NCBI RefSeq assembly: GCF_047495875.1
Contig: NC_092472.1
Span: forward strand, 1,296,349-1,360,348
Length of the DNA: 64,000 nt
Reading direction: 5' to 3'
Source of the DNA: Pithys albifrons albifrons
Taxonomy: Eukaryota > Chordata > Aves > Passeriformes > Thamnophilidae
Each line of letters begins with the position of its first letter. Positions within the stretch are counted from its first letter, which is position 1. The translations under genes and the position numbers were made by a program. Below, piece after piece: positions 1-11,900 of this stretch. Below the pieces are notes generated by a model, which ran no database searches, had not been told where the DNA came from, and saw only the letters and a program-made list of their open reading frames with translations.

Positions 1-440
1 CACTCAGTTGCCACCCCCTGCCATGGGCAGAGACACCTTCCACTATCACAGGTTGCTCCAAGCCCCATCCAACCTGGCCTTGGACACTTCCAGGGATGGG
101 GCAGCTACAGCTTCTCTGGGCAACCTGTGCCAAGCACTCCCACTGCTTCTGAGTAAAGAGTTTCTCTCTAATATCTCATCTAACCCTGCCCTCTGTCTGT
201 TTAAAGCCCTCTTGTCCAACCACTATCTGCCTGTATAGAAAGACCCTCTCCCTCCTTTTTTTAAACCCTTTAGACACTGAACCCTTCTCTTCTCCCCAGC
301 TCTCCCTGCCTGTCTATAGAGGAGAGGAGCTCCAGCCCTTGGAGCATCTTCATGGTCTGCTGTGGACCTACTCTAAGAAGTCCATGCCTTCCTTGTGTTG
401 AGGACCCCAGACCCGGATGCAGAACTCCAGGTGAGCTCTT
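1..440 (-). mobile_element. CR1 LINE fragment, cut by the left window edge
   Basis: This is the antisense reading of the CR1 3' region. The word CTGCCATGGGCAGAGACACC near base 18 and the later words for 'dominant fraction' CR1 copies follow in the usual order: GGTTGCTCCAAGCCCCATCC, TGGACACTTCCAGGGATGG, then a degenerate AGAGGAGAGGAGCTCCAGCC near 319. The element's coding sense is on the minus strand. Its 3' tail lies to the left of the window and its 5' end is missing, as is usual for CR1. The open frame at 8-238 is an antisense shadow of this repeat. The right end near 440 is approximate. Confidence 0.88.
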
Positions 441-2702
441 CCCCAGGCTGTGCTGGCCTCTGGTATAATTTAAGAAGCTGTTTCCAGCTCTTGTCTCAGT
501 TGTCCTGGCTGCATGCTGCTTTGGTTAAACAGCTGAGCACAGGTGCTGTTATGGACAACAGATGCTGGGTTCTGTTCTCCCCTCACCTCCAAACCCTTGA
601 TTAATGCTTTTCATCTTTTTCTGTCTCATGCACCATTTTTCACACCTTCTGATTTCCATGGCACTCAGTTGTGTTTGGTTGGGTAACATTTGCCCTTTTC
701 ATCCTGCCCCACTGCATTTTGATATCTCAGTGTGCACCCTACCTTGTCCTATCAGCCATGGACTCCAAATGACTATGCAAAATTCATGAATATTTTGGAA
801 CATATGGCCCCTCACCTCTCTGGGACCAAATATTTCATGTTTTTTCGAATATAAGGGAGGAAGTAGTTGATTAACACATTCATTACTCACTTCTGGTACA
901 GCACAGTCCAAATATCTCAGGGATAGCCCATGATTTTTGTGGTGAGTACCTTATAAGCTCACCAACTAACAGCTGTTGCTGTGTAGAACTTGGCTTTTGA
1001 GAAATGAGCTCAATTTTGTGTCTTCCCAGTATCAAGAATCATATCATCATTAACATTGTGTAGATTTGGATAAATCTGCTGCCTTGAAGGTTCTTGTTTA
1101 TGGTCAGAGCCCTGCTAACTCTGGTGTTCAGGTTTATGGTGTTGTATAATGTTTGTGTGTGTCCTTGTGCTTTTACTGTTCCATCAGTGAGCAAAGAAAG
1201 AGGAAATAAGATTTGTTAGCAATAAAGCAGTATACAATAGCTATTAAAACAGGGTAATTACATAATTAGCACAGTAGTGGTAACTCACCCAGCATGAACA
1301 ACAGTAAAACAGGCCTCTGTTTCCCTTGGTCTGCCTTGAGCTGGGACCCTAACAAAACTTCCAAAATGGTTATTTAGCTGAAACACACACGAAAAACTTA
1401 AAAGCCATCGTAAAACTGAGAAGGGAGGCCCAAAAAACCACAGGGAAGCCAAACACTTTCAAAGAAACAATAGTAAATTAGGTGTTAAAGATATAAAAGC
1501 CTGTTCTCTAACAATTTAATTAGGTAGCATGTCTGTTACAGACATTATGCTGCTAGTTTTGGAACCCATGGCAGGGCCTCACAGCTCTCAATTCACACTA
1601 GCCCCCAAGAGAGGAGTTTGTTATGAAGGACTGATGTTTTTGCTGTACAGAAAAGTGTGATGGTAATCAAGTGAAAATGGAAGGTAGCACAAGAAATTAC
1701 TATTTTTCTTTGCAACTTTCCTTGACATATATTTACAGTAATTAAAATCCCACTTCGGCATATAGTCCTGGTTTTAATTAGCACCTGCTTCTGTTTCATC
1801 TGAGCTCATTCCCTTGAAGAAGGATCAAAACAACAAAACTCTTCTGGAATGGACTTTAGTTTGACCAGTGTGAGATAAGCTCTGTCCCCAGCTTCTGTCC
1901 TGCCAGCTAGAACTGGGCTTAGCAGGCAGAGGCAGCAGCAAAGTCCCTTCACTGGGTATGTAGCCTTGGCTGAGGTCTTCTTTAACTCCTCCTACAACCA
2001 CACACCATCTCTTGTCCATCTGAAATCTGGCTGGTGGGGTTCTGGCTCCACCCAAGGAAATGAGAATCCTGGTGGTTTTCTTAGAATCATAGTTTTGCCT
2101 GGGCTGAGCCCACCAGTAGTCACTTTCATGATTAAACTTGTGAGGTGGAACTGGGGACAGGAATGGCAGGGGAGGGAAGGGGATTGCTTGTTAAGAGACT
2201 GCCATTACATTGAAAGGACACTCCATGTGCTTCATGCTGCTCAAAAAATCACCCCATCACTAGACACTGAGATACACCCTCTGGAAAGGCTGACTTTTGC
2301 CTCTGAGGCTCTAAAGATGCAGTTTTACTCTTCATGGCAAAGATGCTTGCAGTTAATGACTGCTGTAGAAAGAGTGGGATCTTGTGGGAAGACTCTCCCT
2401 GACCTCTTCTCAAAGGCAGGACGCTGTGCAGCAACTCCTGCTGTGCTCAGGGCAATTTTCAGGGATAAAGTTTCCATCAGAGTGTTGCTTGATGGCTTGT
2501 TCTTCCATCACCTCCCAGCAGTGGTTATACCCAGGAATGGAGATGCCATCATGAACTGAGCGGTCACTTCTTTTTAGTGGTGTTTCTGTGCTAAAAAATG
2601 ATGTCACATTCCTGATGGAATCAACCAAAGCAAGTGGAGAGGTCCTCACATAACTACTCTGTTGGTTTGCCTTTATTTTCAATCTGATTTGGCCTGAAGT
2701 TT
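441..2702. other. Unique-looking noncoding DNA, no gene seen
   Basis: No repeat that I recognise and no credible gene. The longest open frame of the window lies here (1966-2559, plus strand), but it opens with TTG, its first ATG is at 2128, and its product resembles nothing I know. The stretch at 1200-1300 is AT-rich with several TAATTA-like words and an AATAAA. I see no CpG cluster. Confidence 0.5.
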
Positions 2703-2952
2703 CATCAGGGCAGGTTTAGGTTGGATCTTAGGAAAAGGTTCTTCCCCCAGAGGATGGTGGGCACTGACCAGGCTCCCCAGAGCAGTGGGCACAGCCCCAA
2801 GGCTGCCAGAGCTCCAGGAGTGTTTGGATGATGCTCTGGGGCACAGGGTGTGACTCTTGGGGAGGGTCCTGTGCAGGGCCAAGAGCTGGACTGGGTGATC
2901 CCTGTGGCTCCCTTTCAATGAGCATATTCTCTGATTCTGTGATTCTGTGATT
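2703..2952 (+). mobile_element. CR1 LINE fragment with 3' tail (CR1-J-like)
   Basis: This is a sense-strand CR1 3' end. CAGGTTTAGGTTGGATCTTA near 2711 is followed by CTTCCCCCAGAGGATGGTGG, the 'caggctccccagagcagtgg' segment, GGTCCTGTGCAGGGCCAAGA and finally the octamer tail CTGATTCTGTGATTCTGTGA at 2931-2950. The wording fits the CR1-J type of 3' UTR that I know from songbirds, with the hairpin-plus-octamer end that CR1 reverse transcriptase recognises. It is 5' truncated and carries no coding sequence. The minus-strand open frames over it are shadows. Confidence 0.9.
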
Positions 2953-3425
2953 TCATATCATGTTGAGGAAGAGCTGCTCCCAGGTGTGGTCCCTGCATTT
3001 CAAGAGCATGGACCCCCTCACTGGGTTATATGTGGAGAATGAGCCTGGGCTAAAGTGCCCCTGCTCAAGAGAGGCACACACACTGCAGGACCTGGGGATG
3101 CTCCCATGGAGCTGTGGGCAACTTGTTCTCACGGAACTGGATTTCAATGGTAGCAACCAGTGGGAGTGGATGGACAGGTTCCTGTGACCCAAGGTCAGCC
3201 ACTCAGCTGAGCTGCAAAGCTGCAGATAAAGAGCAGAGATCCAGTGACTTCTCTTACTATGGTATCCATGTCCAAAATTTTCTCCCCAGGCCACTGAGAT
3301 TCCACTTCTCCTCCCAAAGTAGCTGGCAGCAGCTCCCCTCCCTGTGGAGCAGAGGCTCCTGCATTTCCATGCTGTTGTGTGTGTTGTTTGCAAAGGGCTT
3401 TGGAGTGAAATCTTTCTCAGAAGAG

Positions 3426-3440
3426 TTTTTTTTTTTTTTT
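3426..3440. repeat. Homopolymer T15
   Basis: Fifteen uninterrupted T on the plus strand. It could be the A-tail of a minus-strand retrocopy, but the adjacent sequence is not recognisable as a transcript. Confidence 0.9.
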
Positions 3441-5882
3441 ATTAGCACTTCATTGTTTTTACAGGGCTGGAAACATAAGCTCAGCCATCCCGATGCTATT
3501 TTGGACCTCACACCTCTACTTGACCTAAGAAAACTAAGGACAGCTGCAATAATACAAACAAACAAACAACTTAGAGCATTGGATATGCTTTAAACCACTA
3601 ATGAGCTAAGCCTAACAACCCCCCTAGGAGGCATATGTTAATTTATATGTTTTTATTAAGTCTAGTCTTCAGCCTCTTGATTTGTCTGTGCAGTGCACAG
3701 CATGGCAGGGGCCTGGGTGAACAGGGGGGACAGTGGTGGAACTGAAGCTTTGGCAATCAGAGCATTTTCTGGTATTAAATATCTGCTTTAAAAGGACACT
3801 GACAGTGTTGGGGTGGTGTGATGAGACACTCTGGTCACTTCTTGTGCACACACACCAAGTGAGGCTGCAAAGAGCTGAAGGAATGCACGTAATGGTGAAG
3901 AGCAGGGAGGAGCATGGCACAGCTGTGCACTGAGCCCCCACCAACCAGCCCTCTGTGAGACTCAGGGCCAGCATCTCATTTCTGCCAGAGCTGCAAACGC
4001 CTGCCCATCCCACTCCACCTTGTTCCAGCTGAGCTCAGATTTCCCACACTCAGGTGCAGAAATTGGGGGAAATCAACCCTTTGAGAAAGGGAGAGTAACG
4101 TTCCCCCTCCTTGCTTTTGGTGTTACTGGATGTCAGCAGTTCTGGCATAAACACCATGTTCTCCCTTCATAGCTCTATTTTCCAGCTCCTTCCTGTGAAG
4201 CAGCAGTTATTTGTGACTTCACTCCAGATCTATTGCTCTGGGATTTGGGAAGTGCTGCCACTCCCTCAGCCCACATCGCCGCTGTGGGGTGGGGAGAAGG
4301 AGAAGTGGGGAGTAAACAGAACTGTCACCTTCCATGAAGTGGGAGATGGAGCCTGCCTGCTCTGCCCAGCCCAGCCCAGCTACAACCCCGAGGTTGGAGC
4401 GAGGGCTGTGAACCCTGGCCATGGCCATGCAGGAGACTGCAGGAAACCATCCTCTCTGTGTATAAATAGCAACATGAGATACTCTCACAACAGCTGCAAG
4501 AGTAAAGCACTGACCACATCCATGCCCTACAGCTCCTCCTCTGTAATTCCTGGAGGTTAATGCTGTGTGCTGGGTGGTGCAACTGCAGGGTCAGCAGCTA
4601 GTGAGGTGATGGAGTGGGCTCTACTGAACCTCTAGCTGCCCTTCTGCAGGTCCTTCTGGTCACCCTGGGCTACTTGACTTGGGAAATGTTCTAACTTGCT
4701 CCTCTTACAGAGGGCAGATGTGCCCACTGGGATTTTTGCCCTCAGTGGTCTGACCTGTGTAGGCAACAGTAATGTTCAGGGGGGTGCTGAGGTGATCAGG
4801 TGGGTGTTGAGATACCACAAGGGTGCTGGCAGAGAGGGAAGCCATGAGTGCTCCTTGCCCAGCCCCACTGCAGGCAAGGGAGCACCTCCAGAGATTGGTG
4901 TTGTGCCAGGCAGCAGAACTGAGTCCACTGACTTCAAATGTCTCTTTGGTTACAGAACTGGATGGGTAAAAATAGCAGCTTACTGTTGAGGAAAACTGCT
5001 TCCTGTCTGGGCCTTATTTCATGGGCCAGGCCAGGGCTGTGCAGCTGCAAAACTGCAGCCTGGCTCCGTCCCGGTGCTCTGCACTCACACACGGCCAGTG
5101 CTCTCCAGTCCCAGAACTCTGGAGGGACCTCTGGTCCTCAGGGCTCTGCTTGAGGGCAGCCAGTCTCCAACAGTTGGGGCTCCACATCAGTCGTAGTTGA
5201 AATGTATTATTTATTTGCACTGAAATTGCCCTGAGAGGCTTCCCAGCTCTTCTAGGAAGTTCCCACCCTGTTTTACTTATGATCTAACCTTGCAGCTTGT
5301 AACCCTTTGGCTGGGGTGGGCACCCATGAGATGGAAAACTTATTGCCCCTGGTTTGTTTGGGCAGTGTGGTCATTGCACAACTGGACTCAGCTCCAGTTG
5401 GATTACAAGGGACCCTCAGGGAAGTGGAGAGAAGAGCAGGTCATAGATCAGACACATTCCTCTTGAATGTCATTCAAAGGCTGCTTGGGTGCAACAGAAT
5501 ATTGCAAAAATACAGCAAAGGCTGAGGGAACTGGAAGGATTTGGGTGAGATCAACCTGGAATTAGCTTACCTTTTAAACTGTCTTACAGACAAGGTTCTT
5601 CAGCTCCTAGAACTGCAACACCACCTTTGGTTTGCCAGGTAGAGGTAAAATCATTTTGCAGGTGATCTTGGAAACAGCCCTGACACCTAGAACAGGATCC
5701 CTCGGCAAACATTCCCCTGGGTACTACTGGGTTTCTGGGATGGCTCCTCTAGAGAAATATGGAACCATTGGATTAGTCACATCTCATCCTGCCAGCTCAT
5801 GCCTCCTCTGTCTTTCTGCAGACAACTGTCACGCCATGTTGCAACAACCTATGTGATCACCACCCTCTCCTTCCCCGCACCA

Positions 5883-6649
5883 TCAGGTGATCATCAAGTA
5901 CACAGGGAGAAGATACACCGTCTGAGACCGGTAAACTCGAGCAGATGGCAGGTGAGTTCTAGCAGTCATGAAGGCACCTTCAGAAAGAATGGAGCATCTC
6001 TGTCCACATAGTGCCCAACTGGAAGAGCAAAGTCTGCTTGAATCTTGCCCAGATCTGAAATTCTTCACTGGGTGATCTTGTGTTTCACCACCACTTGTGA
6101 TGTGACTAATACCAAGAAGGGTTTCCTTTGCTTTTTGGTGGGATCTGGTGTGGGTTCTATCTCCTCAACCAAAGCCTGTGGGGAAGCTGCCTGTTCACTG
6201 TCAAATGCTGTTGTTACTTTGGTGGCCAGAGTTTCTTCACATTCCTCTATCATTTCCATCATTTTTGGCCAAACTACATTCAGATTTTAATTTCTTCCTC
6301 CCATCTTAGGAGTAAAATAACTCCGAGGATTTGTTCCACTACAATTTCTCTTCCCAGAAGAACAGCAGATAAATATTTCAAGCTGCATCTGATTTGATTT
6401 AGGTTCTTGTTTCAGTCGATGAAGTACATTTTCTTTGCAAGGAGGGCAGGCTCCATCAGAGCCCTGGTGATACATTGAGTTTCACAAGGGACTTGTTTGC
6501 CAGTTGTGTTGTCCAGCTGTTGCTGGATTTGTGAATCAGATCTACCTTATACCTTCCCATCGACCAAGGGTTTCTTCTGGGCAGGTTAACAAGAGCTGGT
6601 CAGAAGGTGGAACTTCAGCAACAGGAGAAGCTCTGAGACTCCCCAGTTC
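5883..6649 (-). pseudogene. Possible decayed coding relic, unidentified
   Basis: Reading the minus strand, four or more open blocks follow one another in shifting frames. One starts at 6649. One frame from 6546 to 6283 is broken by a single TGA at 6412-6414. Another frame from 6475 to 6065 is broken by a single TAA at 6287-6289, and its second half (6262-6065) starts with ATG and is rich in E, T, K and P. A further block runs 6068-5883. The composition looks more protein-like than the flanks, as in an old retrocopy with stops and frameshifts. I do not recognise the protein, see no poly(A) tail or target-site duplication, and two overlapping frames are both nearly open. Chance low-stop sequence therefore remains a serious alternative. 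Confidence 0.2.
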
Positions 6650-8446
6650 TTCTTGTTATTAATCAAGGTCAAAAGGTGAAATATGGAATTTTCCCATGAA
6701 ATACAAAATTTAGAAACAATTCAGAAAAGAAAGCCTTATTTAAGTGATTCGTTTCTACTTTTTTTATTATACAAACCTGGGAAAACTAAGACATCAGGCA
6801 GTGCAAAATCTAAAATCTCTATGAGGTTTGAGTCAATACTCAACTATGTGCAGCAGTGGAAGCAAAAAGACCACAATGAAACGAAGCACGTCAATGCCAT
6901 TGAGAAGAACCATTGCGGTGGTGATGAAACACCATGTTTTGACATTCTCCTGTTGTAAAATTTCATTGAAATTGACAAACTGCTGAGAAATATTTTGATT
7001 TTTGAATAGACTTTACTGGATGAGAAATTGCTGTGTTGAAAAATTTTCAGCTGGCTCTATTGCAAACTGAGTCAACAGCTGATGAGCAGACCATGGTCTG
7101 TGCTGGGGAGGGCCTGGAGACAGCGAGGCAGACACGTGGGGTCAGACCCTAAGCGTTTCAGCAGTCACTCATCAAAACACCATTTGACTGGAGCAGGAAG
7201 CTGGACTAAATAAGAAGCACAGTGTTTGGCACTTTGTGGGTGTCCAGATGGCCCAGCGTTAGGTGTTGGCTTCTAAGAGTGGATACTGCCCAAATTGTTA
7301 TCAAGGCTTCTCACAGCAGCCATCACAGAGGCTGACAAGTCTGAATGCCTTTGTCAGGAGCCAAAGTCAGGTCCTAAATCAGCCTCTAAATTCCAAGCAG
7401 ATGTAAGATGTGAAAGCAGTAGGAAGATAGCAAGAGGAGCTGTTCGCTGGAACAGACGCACTGGAACGTGCACTCATCATGTCTTCTACTGGAGGGGCCT
7501 CCGCCAAAGGACAACATCAGTTCTCAGGAGCTGCTGGTTCAAACTGACACCTAATCTCCTCTGAAGGGATTCCATGTACACCCATGGCACATGAATCTTA
7601 ACTATCTGGTAAGTCTGAAAGCCCACTTTGTTCTGTTGTCAGCTTCAGAGCAAGAGGAAACAAACATGTTGAAGACCACAACTGCCTCACTTCCAGTAAT
7701 TCCTTTCAAACTAGTTAAAGTATATATTTGAAGTGCTAAAAACCAGTAACAATTTAAGACTTAAGAAGAGCTGTCAGTCAGAAAAGTATATGCCCTGTTT
7801 TTGGGTACATAACGACGTGCTGTTTTGTCTCTAGGTGCAAAACTCAGCCAGGCTCAACCCAACCTGAGGAGCTGCAGCTGCCACCTGTCCCCAGGCACAC
7901 AGTACCAGCTGGCCATGGCTGCTCTGGAAAAATGTAGGAAGACACAGATGCAGAATAACTCCTGACTCTGGTTTCCTCAACCGCCATGCATTTGGACTGT
8001 TATATGAAGGAGGATTTTTCTGAAGAGTTTCACAGCTGGAAGATGTGTGTGATAGATTTATGGTAGTAGATAAGACATTTTTTGGATGCCTGAAGAAGGT
8101 AGAATCCAAGTCTGAAATGATAGAAGCTGTGTTGTTTTGTGAAATCCTAACACTCCATAATGTTGTGACCCCCCAGGACGTGTGTGTGTGCTGAAGCTTT
8201 GCTGTTCCTCAGGACGGGACACAGAAGCTCAGTAGATTGGGATAGGGAGATAGAATCTGTTCCATGGTGGTTATGTATCTTTAACATCAACAGTGAACAA
8301 AGGCATTCTAGCAAATATTTGCTTATAACTTATGTTCCAAGGGGGAAACATACAAAGCTTTGCTCTGGTTTGCAATAAATTCCTATCACTTCGCTTCCCC
8401 TGATCCTTGGGAAGTTCTCAATAAACAGGTGCTTTATCATGGAAGT

Positions 8447-8945
8447 ACAGAATCATTAAGACTAGAATAGGCCTTCAAAATCATCCAGTCCAACCTGTGC
8501 CCAATCTCTTCCTTCCTGGGCAGCCCCTTCCAATGTTTAACAACCTTTGGTGTGAAGAAATTCCTCCTGATGTCCAGCCTGACCCTTCCCTGGCACAGCT
8601 TGAGGCCGTTTCCTCTCGTTCTTTCCCTTCTTCCCTGACAGCAGAGCCTGACCCCACCTGGCTCCCTGCTTCTGTCAGGGAGTCAAGAGAGGATGAGAAG
8701 TCCCTCCTGAGCCTCCTTTTCTCCAGGATGAGCCCCCCAGCTCCCTCAGCTGCTCCTCACCTGACTGACCCTCCAGACCCTTCCCCAGCTCCATTCTCTT
8801 CTGTGGACATGCTCCAGCCCCTCAGTATCTTTCTTGGAGTGAAAGCCCAAACTGGACACAGGATTTGAAATGAGGCTCCACCAGTGCTCAGCATAGAGGG
8901 ACAATCACTGCTCTGGCCCTGCTGCCATGCTATTTTTGATGCAGA
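8447..8945 (-). mobile_element. CR1 LINE fragment
   Basis: Antisense CR1 3' region. It runs from a degenerate ACAGAATCATTAAGACTAGA end through AAAATCATCCAGTCCAACCT, GGCAGCCCCTTCCAATG, TTCCTCCTGATGTCCAGCCT and CTGGCACAGCTTGAGGCCGT to the 'ctggccctgctgcca' segment. The coding sense is minus. It is about 500 bp, 5' truncated and moderately diverged. The plus-strand frame 8497-8868 is an antisense shadow. Confidence 0.9.
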
Positions 8946-11900
8946 AATCAAATCATTATCAATTATCATCTGTTTTGCTACTGCCTGATCTTTTTTTTTT
9001 ACTATTTTTATGCTGATGTGCTGAGAGCATCAAGTATGTCTTCTTCTGATTGCCTTAGGTTGTGGATTGAAGGTTAGGGTTGGCAAACCTTTCCCCTCTC
9101 TCTCCAATGACTCTGATTTTTCCACAGATCCAGGTATAGGAAAGGCACCACTGGCTGCAAGAACTGGGTGGGCAATTTGTCATGAAAAAATTTATGTGAG
9201 CAATGCTGCCTTTATTCCAGTATGTGAGTTGTCTGTGTGAAAAGGTTGGATTTTTCCCAGAGAAACTAGTTATTTGGAAGCATTTTTTAAATAATCTCTG
9301 GAAAGAAAGAAAATATTGGTCTGTAGCTTATTAGTGAGTTGTTTGTTGTGAGTGTTTGATAGTCCAAATCCAGACTGTCTTGCATTCATGCACACAGCTC
9401 ACATGGGCCTGATTAAAGGCCATCTAAAATCAGTGGGAGCCTTCCTGCTGGCACTGCCAGACCCTGGAAGGCCCATGACCTTCTGATCTGAAGGGTGCAG
9501 AAAATACTCAGCAACAGGTTTCTCCCATGTTTGCACCTGGCTATAAGTATCCATCATGCTTGCTGAGACTCTTCAAAATTGGCTTAACATTTCCCAGCTC
9601 AGGGAACAAATCTATCCAGTAACTCCCCTGGCAAGAAGCCTGAGTGAGCTTTGGGCAGCATCCTTGTAAGCTTGGAATTTAGCAAGAGATTTTAAAACAG
9701 GTTTTGTAAAAATAATTTCCTGGGCAGAGGAGGGAAGACAGCCTGGTATTTAAAGGACTGGAATTATGGGGGATGAATTTTTTGAAAGTGCCTTTCCAGT
9801 TTCTAAGCGCAATTCCTACTTTCTTTTTATTCTCTCATGCCAGTTCTGACCAATTGCAGCTCTTATTCTGGCTTTATTCTTGACTCCTTACCCTTGGCAG
9901 TATCATGCTGCCCATAGCAGACTGAGGGTTTGCCCCACTTTTCACAGCACCTCTTGGAATCCAAATCCAAACACTGCCAAACTGTTCAAGAGCCCAGCTT
10001 TTGCCTCCTTACAGTCTTGCCTGCAAGTAGAAGAGAGAGAAGGGATGAAGAGGGGGCAGAATGGATGATATATTTTAAAACAGAAAGAGGTGCAGTTTTT
10101 TGGTTGAGTTAATGCAACAATATCCAAGTTGGGACTGAAAAATAGGAAAGTGTGCAGCCCATAGAGCTGTGCAGATAGCCACGAGTTAGCCAGCACAGAA
10201 CAAGAGCACTAAGCCATGACAGGAGCCTGGCATAGGATCATCTTGGATTATTAGTGCCTCTTGTTTTAAAAGTGAAGTTCTGGGGGAGGAAATATGTAGT
10301 GAAGTGAAACTGGTGGTTGTACAGGCATGCCGGCGATTAAGGGTGCAGTGGGTGGGCAGTCTGTGGGGGCTGCTGTGTTAACTCCAGCCAAGGAGAGGCA
10401 CATGCTTTCCAATCTATGCTATCTCAGTTTCAGTGCTGCAGACAACCCATCAGGGTGTCATTAACAAGCAGTTACTCCACTCTCCTTGCTGCACTTTAAG
10501 GAAATATGTCAAAGGCATTTCTGGTGAGCGAGGACTCGGTGCGATCAGATTGCTCCAGCCTTCTCACAGCATTCCATTCACATTATAATACACAATAGTT
10601 CAGACCCTGCTGTGTCCCATTACTCAATTATGAAATTGCTTTAGAAGTTGGAGCTTACTGATTGGCTCCAAATGATTTCATACCCATCATATTTCTGTGT
10701 GTTTGTGCTCTTGGGCTGATTGCTCCATCTGGTTGGTTCAAGCCATTTCACTGTTCTGTTTCATGCACAAGGATATATTTTTTACCTGTCTGTGTAACTA
10801 CAAAATCTCTCAATATGTTTTGCATCTTCAAATCAGGCTCTGAAGTGCAAATTACCTTTGAGGAGCATTGTTGTGGGTATGGAGCCTTCATGTTACTGGC
10901 CAAGAGCTAGGAGAGGTGGGAAGGTGCAGTGAACAGAAGTCTAACTCCACAGTGCAGAGCCCTTTTGCCTTCCCTGCCTGGCAGATGTGCAGCTTCCTGT
11001 GAGGGAGCAAAATGGAGAGAGTATGCTGGGATGGCAACTGAATTTATTTGTCCAGCTTCCACCAGTTAGGCTGAATCTTAAAGAATTTGTCCTCTCAGCA
11101 TCACAACCACCTGATCCACTAAGCATCACAGCCATTTAATCCACTACACATCACAACTCATCTCTATAAAATTTAACTTTGCTCATGAATTACATGCAAG
11201 ATGCAAGGAGAAAATGCTACTGATAGTGGTGCAGATATTACCTAATTCCATGTGTCAGATCTTCATGCAGCTGTTTGCCTTCATGGGGTATATATTTGTC
11301 AGTGGTGGAAGACTTGATGGAGAGAAGCACTACTGCTTTATGTTGAAGCAGGGATTTTACACCTTTTGGAAATAAAACACATGAAGCTTGAAAGGATGTG
11401 GTTTGATTCTACTGAATGACCCAGTTTATCCCATCCTTCATAAAAGGAGAGAACAAGAATGAAACCAGAAGAACTCTGCTTGTGCATCTTTAGAACAATC
11501 AGTCCTGTTTGAATTCACCCTCACAAGAACTGAAGCAAGGCCCTGTTCTAAATTAAAATAGCTCTATGGGCTCTAGTTCAGAGAGCCAAAACAAATTTGG
11601 GTTTTGAACTTTTCTACAATTACTGCAAGTATCACTTTGAACACCTATTGTTAATAGCAGCATTGATCCTTGGTAACATTTTGTACCACCCAAAGCAAAA
11701 GAGCTGAGGCTGATAAACTGATAGTACCATGCATTGCCAGAACCTATTGGAATGACATTGTTGACATCTTCTAGGGAGATGCTGAGATTACAAAAAATTC
11801 TATGTAAAAATGTCCTTGGTATGCAATTAATATTCTCCCTTCTCTGTCAATAAAAGAATGTGATTCAGACAGAGCAAAGTGCTCAGGGGGTTGGATGTGT

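Larger units (their letters stand above)
2953..8446. other. Unique-looking noncoding DNA with a possible coding relic
   Basis: No gene is supported. It contains a T15 run (3426-3440) and a short (CAAA)n (3555-3569). Open frames of 149-159 codons at 3114-3593 and 4111-4560 are unrecognised, and the first opens with GTG. The interval 5883-6649 on the minus strand has several protein-like open blocks in shifting frames and is listed separately as a possible relic. The rest shows no repeat family that I recognise. Confidence 0.45.

Noticed and set aside
1966..2559. Longest open frame of the window (197 codons, plus)
   Set aside because: It opens with TTG and its first ATG is at 2128. It shows no recognisable domain, no protein-like repeat or signal and no splice or promoter context. 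One frame of this length is expected by chance in 64 kb read six ways.
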